From Apium graveolens (taxonomy: Eukaryota; Streptophyta; Magnoliopsida; Apiales; Apiaceae): a stretch of DNA of 64,000 nt. The stretch lies in NCBI RefSeq assembly GCF_009905375.1, contig NC_133649.1, positions 232,351,792 through 232,415,791 on the forward strand, given 5' to 3'. Below the pieces are notes generated by a model. The model made no database searches and was not told the origin of the DNA. It saw nothing but the letters and a program-made list of their open reading frames with translations. Position numbers and translations under genes: made by a program. Of this stretch, positions 1-12,298 are shown piece by piece. Each line of letters starts with the position of its first letter. The first letter of the stretch is position 1.

Positions 1-3000
1 ACGGTTTGTCCTGTGCGGGTCCCGGCGCAACATTTTCGATACAATATTCGTTTCGGTAAATCAATAAAACCCGTATTTTCGATAAATGGGAGCTTTTTAT
101 TAAACTATCCCAATTATCACTTCGTAATACGTGTAACCAGGCGCTGAGACCAAGACCGCAGTACAAATTGTACTGATTTGGGTAATTATCCCGAAAACCG
201 ATACCGTTTGGATCAGTTTTTACAAATAAACGTACCGTTTTATATCCGGAATGATCCAACGGGATACAAATTTTCCGTAATTATAAATAGCCTTTTACCG
301 TATTTTATTTCGTATCAAAAATCATTTACAGATAGTTAATTATATAATTTTCAGAGAAAAACCCTAATTACATAAACTGTTCTAAGAATCAAACAGCAAA
401 ACGAAGGCGTTACCGATCTCTGTTTTCAAAGCTTGAGTAACCAAAACGAAGGATTTGAAGTGTTCTATCAGATTCTGAGCTTTGTTTCACTGCAGAAATC
501 AAGGTTATATTTCTAAAAATTTATTTATTTTCGAATTTGTTTTATTAAAAATATGAATTTTTGTTCGGATGATTGTTTGTATGATTTGATGATTGCATGT
601 TGTAGAGCTTGTTTTCCTGATGATTTTCATATGTCATACGTCTGATTTGGAGTTCAATAACATGCTCAATAGTGGGTTTAATTTTCGAATTTCAAAATTA
701 GGGTTTATAACCCGTATGAATGTTCTTAATTGAAATTTGGGGGTTTCTTATTCTGTGATAGATTGATGTTGTGTTATAGTGGGTTGTGTTCTCTGTGAAA
801 TTTGCAATCTAGTCGTATAAGTTTCATGAACCAACGAGGTCTGTAGAGAAGGGAGTTGTGTTTTGAAGTTTTCCGATGTCCGCCGGAAACTGGAAAACTT
901 CACGGCCAAATTCCGGCCAACTCAGGGATTGTTAGGATGAATTGATTGCATGGTTGTGTTCCTGATGTTGTGTAGATGTGATCTGGAGCTTGTGGTAAGG
1001 TGAGGAGGTCGGAATCGTGTTCTCCGGCGAACCCGACTATTTTCCGGCGGCGGGGTGTAAAATTACAGTTTAGTACCCCAACTTTTGAAAACGATGCAGT
1101 TAGGTCCCTAAAGTTTCCAGACTTTGTAAATTTAGGATTCCTGTTTATAAAATGTTTAAAAATCATATTTCCTATTTATTTTTATTATAAAAATTCATTT
1201 TTAAATTCTGAAAATTCTAAAAATTATTATTTTAATTCCGAAAATTATTTTTAATTCACAAATAAATCTGAATTAATTAGTTAATTAATTTCAGTTAATT
1301 TTTAATTGATTAATTAGTCAATTAATTCGAAAATTAATTGATTAATTGATTTAATTAATTATTAATTGATTTTAATTAGTTATTTAATTAGATTTAATTA
1401 TTTAAAAATGATTTAAAAATTCTGAAAAATAGTTTCGAGCTTTAAAATATTATTCTAAATTATTTCCAAGGCTCGATAATTATTCTAAAATTATTTCGGA
1501 GCCAGAATGGGCCAACCGAACCCTGTTTATTAACCCGAAATTGATCCAACGACCCGTTTTAATTCCGAAAAATGTTTTAAAAATCATTTTAAATACCCGA
1601 AAGCATATTTATGACCCGAGACTTCTTTACAGATGATATGGCATTGATTACGTGATGTATTATGTGTTATACGTGACCTGTTGTTTGATTATCGGTCTAT
1701 ATATTCGGTGTTTACTTGGTTATTGCATAGATTTCAATCCATTAATCGGGTTTGGGTAAAACGAAGGGTAGATAGAAGTATGTGTTGAATAGAATCCTGT
1801 GAGTTGATGATTGATAGATGTTTATGATATGTGAGCAGAAGAGGCAAGGTGTAGGAAAGGGAAACAGGTAGTTGAGGAGTAAGACGATTGTGATTGAAAA
1901 CAAGTGCAGGATAGTAAGCTAATATCAGGCAAGTGTTCTGAACTTTCTCGAGATATTGTAATTCTTGATAGTCTTGTTGACATTGCAAGTGCTTTGAAGC
2001 ACGGAAACCTAAATCCTGATTTCAGTTATTGTTCTTGAGCTATGAACCATATTCTTTCTAAGCCACTGATTATTGTATACCCAACACGAACCACAAATCT
2101 ACGATACTACTCCATAAATACATACAAACTAAATACCAGACACTGAACTGAATTATTATATACTCAATCCATGATATCTTATGCTTTGAAAGACCAAATC
2201 CTTGAAACCCTAAAACGTTGTTTCCTTCGTTATCCAATTCTTTCATTACCCAGCATTCAAGCTTTGAAAGTACCTTGTTGATCCTTACAAGGATTTAAAC
2301 CCTTTCATTGTTAAACATTTATTGTTGTTAATGATTTCGGTTATTGTTTATTATTGTATATTCTGTTATTATGTTAGAATTGGATTGTTTTTATAAAATT
2401 GTGGACCAGATTCGTGGTCAGACCATATAATGGTCAAGTTAGGCCAATGTGTGCCTTGGATCCAGTAGTTAGAGCAATGCTGTGTGCCTTGCTCGAGGTT
2501 AGTGCGTGACTGATCACAGCCTAACCTTGGTTTTTAAATTAAAAGTATAATATCCAATTCTAAATCATAATCCATTGTTCACTTGATATCATAAACATAT
2601 TCACCTGATGATCATTATTCTCAGTTTTGTCATTGTGACTTGCTGAGCTAGTTAGCTCATTTGTGCGATGTTGTTTATATTCTTTCCAGTTAAAAAGGAA
2701 CCAGTTGGTAAAGAGGATCCCCAGTCCAGCGCGAGAGCTAGGGGTTCAGGTTGAGAAAGCTGAGCTAGTAGGCTTCTTTTGGAATAATTTAAGTTTATAA
2801 AAGTTTGTAATAATGTTTAATACTCAGTTTGAATTTGAAATAGTTGGGATTTGAACGGTTTGTAATATATTAGTGTGTTTGGCTTGTGTGCATACTTTAA
2901 CCTATTGTGGTCCGTGGTGGTTGATAAGTAGGGTCATTGCATATATTATTATTATCTTTATTATTGTTATAAGAAGGTTATAATTAAGATGTGTGTGTGG

Positions 3001-3037
3001 ACCCCAAACTTCTAACCCGGGTTTGGAGGGCGCCACA
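1..3037 (+). repeat. 5' LTR of G1 (left end outside window)
   Basis: This segment aligns end to end with 9266-12298, with scattered substitutions and a few short indels. It ends in ...gcgccaca followed by the primer binding site. A TATA box lies at 282-289. Around 1180-1420 it is a long A+T-rich stretch of repeated ttaatt units. Short open frames inside it recur at equivalent places in the 3' LTR and show no protein character, so I call no gene here. Confidence 0.95.
282..289 (+). promoter_or_regulatory. TATA box of G1 5' LTR
   Basis: tataaata, conserved at 9548-9555 in the 3' LTR, about 680 bp from the inferred LTR start. It is the best candidate for the U3 core promoter driving the element's RNA. 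The start site itself is inferred to lie ~30 bp downstream. Confidence 0.6.
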
Positions 3038-3041
3038 GGTT

Positions 3042-3053
3042 TGGTATCAGAGC
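3042..3053 (+). other. Primer binding site of G1 (initiator Met tRNA type)
   Basis: tggtatcagagc begins five bases after the LTR end at 3037. It matches the plant initiator methionine tRNA 3' end used by many plant LTR elements for minus-strand priming, and it fixes the element's orientation as +. Confidence 0.9.
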
Positions 3054-3235
3054 TACAGGTTATAAGTCACTGACACAAGCCTAGGTTGACGGGAATGGGT
3101 AGAGGGTTAGGATTAGAAGTAAGGCATAGGATGATAGAACATTGAGAGGTTGAGTGTTTTGGTATATCAGGTATTAGTGTAATTTGCGTTATGGTACGAG
3201 ATTCTTATATTGCGATATGATTTCAGATAGCAGTG

Positions 3236-3748
3236 ATGGCCGACTCTTTTATTCCCGTATCAGCTGATCACTCAGAGCCTTCAGTTGGAGTGCCGTTTTC
3301 GGATCCACGTCCTGTTATTCCACCAGCATTGGCTATTCTACCTCCACCGGTGTTGCAGCCCGTACCATTGCAGGCTATTCCACCTCCAGGCATGAGGCCA
3401 CCTGTCAGAGGACCCCCACCTGCTGATTCAGGCTTTACTAGTCATTCAGTCATAAGAGTACCTTTCCAGTTCTCTTCCTATCCTGTCCCATATCATCAGT
3501 TTGAGGCTTGCCTTATGGAGCAACGATTCCTACAGGGTCAGATCCAGGAGTTATTGCATATCATGCGTACCAGAGAGATGGGGAGTGGTGAGAGGCGACT
3601 TAGGGAGAGGCTCCAGGCATTTCGTAGAACAGCTGCTGTGAGGATTGCTGAGGCTACACATGAGGACATCACCCCTGATTTCCTAGTGGAGTGGGCTAAG
3701 TGGGTTCTAGAGGAGCTTGAGGAGATAGGAGGTCCAGATTTGCCATGA
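3236..3748 (+). CDS. Leader ORF of G1, proline-rich, function unknown
   Basis: A 170-residue frame lies between the primer site and gag. I take the ATG at 3236; the codon before it is GTG. The first ~75 residues are rich in proline (runs of PP and PPP). The C-terminal ~70 residues are charged and probably helical, with LQGQIQELL and ERLRERLQ-like stretches and an acidic end (LEELEEIGG). There are no catalytic motifs and no membrane segment. G3 has a counterpart with the same start (MAS/MAD...) and proline-rich body at 35991-36302 on the - strand, so the ORF belongs to the family and is not chance. It resembles nothing I can name. It could be an accessory structural protein or a regulatory upstream ORF. 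It is intact here although gag-pol is not. Confidence 0.6.
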   Translation: MADSFIPVSADHSEPSVGVPFSDPRPVIPPALAILPPPVLQPVPLQAIPPPGMRPPVRGPPPADSGFTSHSVIRVPFQFSSYPVPYHQFEACLMEQRFLQGQIQELLHIMRTREMGSGERRLRERLQAFRRTAAVRIAEATHEDITPDFLVEWAKWVLEELEEIGGPDLP

Positions 3749-4205
3749 GTCAGAGATTCTGAGATAGGGGATGCTGAGCAGTGTTGTTATGGTTATGTAG
3801 TATGAACAGTAGTGTGTAGTGTGTAGCAGAAGACTTTTCAGTTGTATTTATAGACTAGAGATGCTGACTAGTGAGTAGGTTGTTGTACCCTTTTTGCTTT
3901 TACTTTCGAAGCATCTTTACGCTTGTATTACCTAAAACTTTTGATCTATATATCAGTACCTTTTTCCTTTCCAGCACTGTCATTTACTTTATCGCACCTG
4001 TTTTACTTTACCTTATTTATTGCACCAGTATACCCTGTGATACCATGTACCCTGTTTTCCATAACTGTTTATATTCTGTAAAGAAGCATGCAATTTACTT
4101 AGTTACAACTATTTTCAAAAAGAGATATTTCTATTTTACAAAACTTTTCTTTTATACAAAGATTTAATTCAAAAGCTAAATAAATTGATTGATTCTTTAC
4201 AGAAA
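3749..4205 (+). other. Untranslated spacer between leader ORF and gag
   Basis: 457 bp with no convincing protein. A 98-codon open stretch at 3871-4167 is rich in Phe, Tyr and Cys from T-rich DNA and has no family features. The region probably serves as leader RNA for gag translation and perhaps packaging, by analogy with other gypsy elements; nothing in the sequence proves this. Confidence 0.5.
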
Positions 4206-5440
4206 ATGCCTCCTAGAAGAAATACCCGCACCAACACCCAGAATGAAGAAACCAACAACAATAACAATCAAAATGATATAAACCAGAATGTGAACCCAGG
4301 ACCCATGGACCCAGCAATAGCCCAGATTCTTCAAATCTTGGCCCAACAAACAGTTCACCTGGCACAACAACAGCAGAGAGAGACCAATCCCCAGGTAACT
4401 TTCAAAACTTTTCAGGCAGTAAACCCACCAGAATTCAAGGGTTCCTTAGAGCCAATTGAAGCAAATGTGTGGTTAAAGGAAATAGAGAAGGCTTTTGCCT
4501 TGGTAAAAGTGAAAGAGGAGCAGAAGGTTGAATTTGCAAGTTACTATCTGAAGAATGAGGCCACCTATTGGTGGGAAATGGTGAAGACATTGGAAAGCAC
4601 AGATGTTATTACTTGGGAAAGGTTTAAGGAATTGTTTTTAGAAAAGTATTTTCCTCAGTTTGTTCAGGATCAAATGGAGCTGAAGTTTTTAGAATTAAAG
4701 CAAGGAAACATGTCGGTAACAGATTATGAGGGGAAGTTTGAGGAATTTTCAAGGTATGTGCCGTCGTATGTTGATACTGATAGAAAGAAAGCTAAGAGAT
4801 TCCAGCAAGGCTTGAAGCCATGGAACAGAGGGAAGGTAGCTATTTTTGAATTGGATACTTATGCCGGGGTTGTACAGAAAGCTATGATCGCAGAGACAGA
4901 GAGTGAGATGTTCCAGAAAGAAAAGGAAAGCAAGAAAAGGAAAGTTGAGGGAAGTGAAGGTCAGTCATAAACAGGAAGTTTCCAAATTTTAAGAAGAGCA
5001 AGTTTCAGCCAGGGAGAAATTTTAATTTCAGGAGACAAAATGCAGGAGACGGAGGCCAGAGCAATCGTCCAGCTAATATGAATCAGCCAAATCAATTGAG
5101 ATTAACTTTTCCAGATTGTCAAGTATGTGGAAAGAAGCATGGGGAGTTTGTAACAAGTTGAATGTGGTATGTTTTAAATGTAACCAGAAAGGGCACTACT
5201 CGAGGGAGTGCCGAAATCAGCTAGCAAGAGATCCAGCAAATAAAGATCAACCTATCCGGAATCCAGCAGTGAAAGTTCCAGTCATTGGATTTACATGCTT
5301 TAAATGTGGGAAGCCAGGACATATGGCCAGGGATTGCAAGACACCAGCCCCAGTCAGTAATGCATTGAGAATTATGGGATCTACCCCAGCAATAAATGAG
5401 ACTCCAAGGGCTAGAGTTTTCAACATGTCAGTGAAGGATG
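4206..5440 (+). pseudogene. gag: gag of G1 (capsid and two zinc knuckles), frameshifted
   Basis: Gag would form the virus-like particle that packages element RNA. I start it at the ATG at 4206 (MPPRRNTRTN), typical of this group; an upstream in-frame start at 4185 is less likely. A Asn/Gln-rich N-terminus is followed by a retrotransposon gag (capsid) domain at about residues 75-220, with a WLKEIEKAF stretch and YWW. The frame stops at 4968-4970. Coding similarity then resumes in a second frame (about 4970-5140) and a third (from about 5140), so there are two frameshifts. The nucleocapsid part keeps two perfect CX2CX4HX4C knuckles at 5170-5211 and 5296-5337. It runs on into protease. Confidence 0.88.
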
Positions 5441-5780
5441 CTATCCAGGATACGGATGTCGTGGCAGGTACGCTTAATGTGAATTCTTTATGTGCCAAAG
5501 TGTTAATAGATTCGGGAGCAACTCGATCGTTTGTTTCACAAGATTTTGTTAGTAAGTTAAATTGTCCAGTTGAGTGTTTAAATGAAATAATGACTGTGGA
5601 GTTAGCAAATCAAGAACGTGTAACTATTAACCAAGTTTGTGGGAATTGTGAGGTTGAGATTTCTGGTAGTAAGTTTTGTGTAGATTTGATACCATTTAAG
5701 TTAGGAGAATTTGATGTGATATTAGGGATGGATTGATTATTTAAGCATGATGCTCAGATAGATTGTCGAAATAAGAAAGT
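5441..5780 (+). pseudogene. Aspartic protease domain of G1, with one in-frame stop
   Basis: This would be the retropepsin-like protease that processes the polyprotein. The active-site triad Asp-Ser-Gly is at 5509-5517 in the context LIDSGAT. The conserved end (F-D-V-I-L-G-M-D) is followed by TGA at 5734-5736, where family members have Trp, so a TGG codon probably became TGA. The frame continues open beyond it towards RT. The active site is intact; the stop alone would end translation before RT. Confidence 0.85.
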
Positions 5781-7300
5781 AATGGTGAAAATGCCAGACG
5801 AAAGAAAAGTAACGTTCAAGGGACAGAAGCAGGTAAAGAAGTTCTTAACGATGATTCAAGCCAAGAAGTTACTACGGCAAGGATGCGAGTATTTCGTAGC
5901 ATACGTGATTGACAAAAGTCAGGAGCCAGCAAAACTTGAAGATATCCCAGTAGTGAATGAATTTCCAGACGTATTTCCCGACGAGTTACCAGGACTTCCT
6001 CCAGATAGAGAAATTGAATTTGTAATCGACTTAGCACCTGGAACAGAACTAGTATCCAAGGCCCCGTACAGAATGGCGCCTGTTGAGATGAAAGAAGCTA
6101 GCAAAGCAATTGCAGGAATTGTTAGAGAAAGGAGTAATCAGACCCAGTGTATCCCCGTGGGGAGCCCCGGTATTATTTGTCAAGAAGAAAGATGGAAGCA
6201 TGAGACTGTGCATCGACTATAGGGAGCTCAACAAATTGACGATTAAGAATAAGTATCCGTTACCCAGAATTGATGATTTGTTTGACCAATTGAAGGGAGC
6301 CAAGTATTTCTCCAAAATCGATTTAAGATCGGGATATCATCAACTGAAAATCAAACCAGAAGATATACCAAAGACAGCTTTCAGAACAAGGTATGGACAT
6401 TACGAGTTTTTAGTGATGTCTTTTGGATTGACCAACGCCCCAACAGCGTTTATGGACCTGATGAACAGAATTTTCAAGGAATATTTGGATAAGTTCGTTA
6501 TAGTATTTATAGACGATATTTTGATCTATTCAAAGATGGAGGAGGATCATGCGGAACATTTAAGGACAGCTTTGGAGATTTTAAGGAAAAAGAAGTTATA
6601 TGCTAAATTGTCAAAGTGTGAGTTTTGGCTACAAGAAGTTCAGTTCTTAGGACACATAGTCAGTAACGAAGGGATCAAAGTGGACCCGACAAAGATCGAG
6701 GCAATTACGAATTGGGAGAGACCGAGAACACCCACTGAGGTAAGAAGTTTCTTGGGATTGGCAGGATATTATCGACGATTTGTTCAGAATTTCTCAAGGA
6801 TTGCCACACCATTAACAAAGCTTACACGAAAGAATGAAAAGTTTATATGGAATGACAAGTGCGAAGAAAGTTTTCAGGAATTGAAGCGGAGATTAATCAC
6901 AACACCTGTTTTGTCACTTCCAGACGATCAAGGGAATTTCATAATTTATAGCGATGCTTCCTACAAAGGATTAGGATGTGTTCTTATGCAGCACGATAAG
7001 GTGATTGCGTATGCGTCAAGGCAATTGAAACCACACGAACAAAAGTATCCTACTCATGACTTGGAGCTAGCAGCTATAGTTTTTGCTTTGAAGATTTGGA
7101 GACATTATTTGTATGGAGAAAAGTGTGAGATTTTCACGGATCACAAAAGTTTGAAATATATATTTACCCAGAAGGAACTTAATATGAGGCAAAGGAGATG
7201 GTTAGAATTGATCAAGGATTATGATTGCTCGATTAATTATCATCCCGGTAAGGCGAACGTTGTAGCAGATGCGTTAAGTCGGAAGGAAAGGTTAAATGTG
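5781..7300 (+). pseudogene. pol: Reverse transcriptase and RNase H of G1, one frameshift
   Basis: The linker and N-terminal RT (DVFPDELPGLPP and APVEMKE) are read in the protease frame up to about 6092. There one extra base moves the frame, and from 6110 a 571-codon frame carries the rest. The RT fingers and palm are well kept. The active site is F-I-D-D at 6506-6517, the usual form in this group. RNase H follows, with its first catalytic Asp in SDAS at 6953-6955, an ELAA motif near 7066, TDHKSL near 7139 and ADALSRK at about 7268-7290. All visible catalytic residues are present. The break at 6092 and the stop at 5734 separate RT from gag. Confidence 0.92.
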
Positions 7301-8829
7301 TTATCCGTACCTGAAGAGATATATAAAGAATTTCAAAAATTGGAATTGGAGATTAGAGTTTGCGAGCCTGAGGAAGCGAAAGTGTACAGTATGACTTTCC
7401 AGCCGGAGTTGTTGGAGAAAATAAAGAAATGTCAGAAAGATGTAATGGATCAAGATATAAATCGTTTGGTAGGTGAAGAATTATGCACGCAGAAGGATGA
7501 TCAAGGCATTTTGAGATTTTTATCTAGAATCTGGATTCCACCAGTGACGGAGTTAAAGAATGAAATTTTACAAGAAGCACATAGTTCAAGATATTCCATC
7601 CATCCAGGGAGTACCAAAATGTACAGAGATTTAAAGAAGAATTATTGGTGGCCAGATATGAAGAGGGAAATTGCGGAATGGGTTAGCAAATGTTATACCT
7701 GTCAGAGAGTTAAAGCAGAGCATCAAAGACCAAGCGGATTGCTACAGCCAGTTGGAGATTCCAGAGTGGAAGTGGGAACATATTACCATGGATTTCATAG
7801 TTGGATTACCAAGGACAAGGGCTAATCATGATGCCATTTGGGTTATAGTGGATAGACTTACCAAGTCAGCTCATTTTCTGCCTATAAATGAAAGATTTTC
7901 GCTCGACAAGTTGGTCCATATGTACCTAAAAGAAATTGTAGTTCGTCATGGAGTTCCAGTGTCTATCGTATCTGATCGAGATCCAAGGTTTAATTCAAGA
8001 TTTTGGAAGAGTTTTCAAGAATGTTTGGGAACAAGATTGAATATGAGTACAGCTTATCACCCCCAAACGGATGGCCAAAGTGAAAGAACGATCCAGACAA
8101 TTGAGGACATGCTACGTGTTTGTGCTATTGATTTCAAAGGAAGTTGGGACGAGCATTTACCCCTAGTAGAGTTTGCTTATAACAACAAGTTATCACGCCA
8201 GCATTGGAATGCCACCCTATGAAGCCCTTTATGGACGCAAATGTAGATCTCCATTATATTGGGACGAAGTAGGAGAACGCAAGATACTTGGACCTGAACT
8301 GGTACAGCAGACAAAGGAAGTTGTTGAACTTATCCAGAAAAGATTAATAGCCGCTCAAAATAGTCAGAGGAAATATGCAGACCAATCAAGGAAAGACATG
8401 GAATTTGAAGAAGGAAGCTTGGTATTACTGAAAGTATCACCATGGAAAGGACTAACGAGGTTTGGAAAGAAAGGGAAGCTAAGCCCAAGATATGTCAGAC
8501 CTTTTGAGATCCTAAAGCGCGTTGGCAAAGTAGCTTACGAATTGGCGTTACCTCCGCACATGGAGCACATTCACAATGTTTTTCATGTATCGATGCTTAA
8601 GAAATATAATCCAGACTCTAGGCAGGTAATAGAATATGAGCCAATAGAGCTTCGGGCAGATTTATCATATGTAGAGAGTCCGATAGAGATTCTAGAGGCA
8701 AGAGAGAAAGTATTGAGAAATAAAGTGGTAAAGTTAGTAAGAGTATTGTGGAGAAACCCAAAGGTTGAAGAGTCAACCTGGGAATTAGAAAGTGATATGA
8801 GAGAAAAGTACCCTCATTTGTTTTCTTAG
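7301..8829 (+). pseudogene. Integrase of G1 with chromodomain-like tail, two frameshifts
   Basis: Integrase would insert element cDNA. The HHCC zinc domain spans about 7579-7712. A one-base gain near 7752 shifts the frame just before the core. The catalytic triad reads Asp 7791-7793, Asp 7974-7976 and Glu 8082-8084, with DX60D and DX35E spacing. A second one-base gain near 8187 shifts the frame again within AYNN. From there the C-terminal region is open to the stop at 8827-8829, including the GPY/F-like part (GKLSPRYVRPFEI), HNVFHVSMLKKY, and an end VLWRNPKVEESTWE typical of chromodomain-derived tails. Each domain is intact alone, but the protein is in three frames. Confidence 0.92.
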
Positions 8830-8854
8830 GAGATTCTGAGGACAGAATCCTTTT

Positions 8855-8867
8855 AAGGGGGGAAGGA
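8855..8867 (+). other. Polypurine tract of G1
   Basis: aaggggggaagga ends exactly at the 3' LTR start (TG at 8868). It is the expected plus-strand primer and lies 26 bp after the integrase stop. Confidence 0.9.
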
Positions 8868-11800
8868 TGTAATATCCGGGACATATCGTGTAATTATTTT
8901 GCTATTATATAAATATTATGTGTGTTCAGTATCTATTCTGTGAGCTAATTGTTAAGTGTTATTTGTACTTGAATATTCAAAAATAATATTAATTGAGTAT
9001 TTTAATTCTTATATGTCCAAAATAAAATATAGATAATTGTCATATCTTCCTAATTATTTTTATGTTGGTTTATAGATTTATAAGAATCATATGAAATTTC
9101 TAAAATCTTTTTCCGGGTAATTAAAATCTATTTTATAAAAACGGGAACCAACTGACGTCAACCGTTGTTACGTTTTTGGAACCCGAAACTCTTCCGAGAA
9201 ATCCTTCCTAACCTAATTGTAATATTCCGAGCATATTCCATGTTTCGACTTTTTCGATCTGGCTTACGATTTGTCCTGCGCGGGTCCCGGCGCAACATTT
9301 TCGATACAATATTCGTTTCGGTAAATCAATAAAACCCATATTTTTGATACACGGGAGCTTTTTATTAAACTATCCCAATTATCACTTCGTAATACGTGTA
9401 ACCAGGCGCTGAGACCAAGACCAGCAGTACAAATTGTACTGATTTGGGTAATTATCCCGAAAACCGATACCGTTTGGATCAGTTTTTACAAATAAACGTA
9501 CCGTTTTATATCCGGAATGATCCAACGTGATACAAATTTTCCGTAATTATAAATAGCCTTTTACCGTATTTTATTTCGTATCAAAAATCATTTACAGATA
9601 GTTAATTATATAATTTTCAGAGAAAAACCCTAATTACATAAACTGTTCTAAGAATCAAACAGCAAAACGAAGGCGTTACCGATCTCTGTTTTCAAAGCTT
9701 GAGTAACCAAAACGAAGGATTTGAAGTGTTCTATCAGATTCTGAGCTTTGTTTCACTGCAGAAATCAAGGTTATTTTTCTAAAAATTTATTTATTTTCGA
9801 ATTTATTTTATTAAAAATATGAATTTTTGTTCGGATGATTGTTTGTATGATTTGATGATTGCATGTTGTAGAGCTCGTTTTCCTGATGATTTTCATATGT
9901 CATACGTCTGATTTGGAGTTCAATAACATGCTCAAAAGTGGGTTTAATTTTCGAATTTCAAAATTAGGGTTTATAACCCGTATGAATGTTCTTAATTGAA
10001 ATTTGGGGGTTTCTTATTCTGTGATAGATTGATGTTGTGTTATAGTGGGTTGTGTTCTCTGTGAAATTTGCAATCTAGTCGTATAAGTTTCATGAACCAA
10101 CGAGGTCTGTAGAGAAGGGAGTTGTGTTTTGAAGTTTTCCGATGTCCGCCGGAAACTGGAAAACTTCACGACCAAATTCCGGCCAACTGAGGGATTGTTA
10201 AGATGAATTGATTGCATGGTTGTGTTCCTGATGTTGTGTAGATGTGATCTGGAGCTTGTGGTAAGGTGAGGAGGTCGGAATCGTGTTCTCCGGCGAACCC
10301 GACTATTTTCCGGCGGCGGGGTGTAAAATTACAGTTTAGTACCCCAACTTTTGAAAACGATGCAGTTAGGTCCCTGAAGTTTCCAGACTTTGCAAATTTA
10401 GGATTCCTGTTTATAAAATGTTTAAAAATCATATTTCCTATTTATTTTTATTATAAAAATTCATTTTTAAATTCTGAAAATTCTAAAAATTATTATTTTA
10501 ATTCCGAAAATTATTTTTAATTCACAAATAAATCTGAATTAATTAGTTAATTAATTTCAGTTAATTTTTAATTGATTAATTAGTCAATTAATTTGAAAAT
10601 TAATTCATTAATTGATTTAATTAAATTGATTTTAATTAGTTATTTAATTAGATTTAATTATTAAAAATGATTTAAAAATTCTGAAAAATAGTTTCGAGCT
10701 TTAAAATATTATTCTAAATTATTTCCAAGGCTCGATAATTATTCTAAAATTATTTCGGAGCCAGAATGGGCCAACCGAATCCTGTTTATTAACCCGAAAT
10801 TGATCCAACGACCCGTTTTAATTCCGAAAAATGTTTTAAAAATCATTTTAAATACCCGAAAGCATATTTATGACCCGAGACTTCTTTATAGATGATATGT
10901 CATTGATTACGTGATGTATTATGTGTTATACGTGACCTGTTGTTTGATTATCGGTCTATATATTCGGTGTTTACTTGGTTATTGCATAGATTTCAATCCG
11001 TTAATCGGGTTTGGGTAAAACGAAGGGTAGATAGAAGTATGTGTTGAATAGAATCCTGTGAGTTGATGATTGATAGATGCTTATGATATGTGAGCAGAAG
11101 AGGCAAGGCGTAGGAAAGGGAAACAGGTAGTTGAGGAGTAAGACGATTGTGATTGAAAGCAAGTGCAGGATAGTAAGCTAATATCAGGCAAGTGTTCTGA
11201 ACTTTCTCGAGATATTGTAATTCTTGATAGTCTTGTTGACATTGCAAGTGCTTTGAAGCACGGAAACCTAAATCCTGATTTCAGTTATTGTTCTTGAGCT
11301 ATGAACCATATTCTTTCTAAGCCACTGATTATTATATACCCAAACACGAACCACAAATCTACGATGCTACTCCACAAATACATACAAACTAAATACCAGA
11401 CACTGAACTGAATTATTATATACTCAATCCATGATATCTTATGCTTTGAAAGACCAAATTCTTGAAACCCTGAAACGTTGTTTCCTTCGTTATCCAATTC
11501 TTTCATTACCCAGCATTCAAGCTTTGAAAGTACCTTGTTGATCCTTACAAGGATTTAAACCCTTTCATTGTTAAACATTTATTGTTGTTAATGATTTCGG
11601 TTATTGTTTATTATTGCATATTCTGTTATTATGTTAGAATTGGATTGTTTTTATAAAATTGTGGACCAGATTCGTGGTCAGACCATATAATGGTCAAGTT
11701 AGGCCAATGTGTGCCTTGGATCCAGTAGTTAGAGCAATGCTGTGTGCCTTGCTCGAGGTTAGTGCGTGACTGATCAGCAGCATAACCTTGGTTTTTAAAT

Positions 11801-12298
11801 TAAAAGTATAATATCCAATTTTAAATCATAATCTATTGTTCACTTGATATCATAAACATATTCACCTGATGATCATTATTCTCAGTTTTATCATTGTGAC
11901 TTGCTGAGCTAGTTAGCTCATTTGTGCGATGTTGTTTATATTCTTTCCAGTTAAAAAGGAACCAGTTGGTAAAGAGGATCCCCAGTCCAGTGCGAGAGCT
12001 AGGGGTTCAGGTTGAGAAAGCTGAGCTAGTAGGCTTCTTTTGGAATAATTTAAGTTTGTAAAAGTTTGTAATAATGTTTAATACTCAGTTTGAATTTGAA
12101 ATAGTTGGGATTTGAACGGTTTGTAATATATTAGTGTGTTTGGCTTGTGTGCATACTTTAACCTGTTGCGGTCCGTGGTGGTTGATAAGTAGGGTCATTG
12201 CATATATTATTATTATCTTTATTATTGTTATAAGCAGGTTATAATTAAGATGTGTGTGTGGACCCCAAACTTCTGACCCGGGTTTGGAGGGCGCCACA
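8868..12298 (+). repeat. 3' LTR of G1, 3431 bp, complete
   Basis: It begins tgtaatatccggg and ends gcgccaca, giving TG...CA termini. It aligns with the 5' LTR from 9266 on. Visible differences include a short deletion in the A+T repeat near 10625 and a small indel near 11777. No protein-coding gene is supported inside it. Confidence 0.96.
9548..9555 (+). promoter_or_regulatory. TATA box in G1 3' LTR
   Basis: tataaata at the position equivalent to 282-289. In a 3' LTR it could drive read-out transcription to the right, into element C1. Confidence 0.55.

Larger units (their letters stand above)
1..12298 (+). mobile_element. G1: Ty3/gypsy LTR retrotransposon, Tekay/Del-type chromovirus
   Basis: The order seen is 5' LTR, primer binding site, leader ORF, gag, protease, RT, RNase H, integrase, polypurine tract, 3' LTR. 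The first ~400 bp of the 5' LTR lie outside the window: base 1 aligns with base 9266 in the 3' LTR. The two LTRs look about 98% alike by eye. LTRs over 3 kb, an initiator-Met-type primer site and an integrase tail with a degenerate chromodomain-like end fit the Tekay/Del group; that lineage call is inference from family features. The right end abuts copia element C1 at 12299, so G1 inserted into C1 just before its 3' LTR. The target duplication cannot be tested because the left end is missing (right flank is cataa). Gag-pol is broken in several places, so this copy cannot make a full polyprotein. Confidence 0.93.

Noticed and set aside
900..1254. Two open frames of ~85 codons on opposite strands, repeated at 10166-10520
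   Set aside because: They lie at the same place in both LTRs of G1, overlap each other, and show no protein family features. They follow the repeat, not a gene.
1260..1420. A+T-rich palindromic stretch as a possible MITE
   Set aside because: It is present in both G1 LTRs at the same position, without target duplication or terminal inverted repeats of its own.
3871..4167. 98-codon frame rich in Phe, Tyr and Cys with hydrophobic stretches
   Set aside because: It arises from T-rich leader DNA, has no counterpart visible in G3, and lies between leader ORF and gag. I treat it as spacer.
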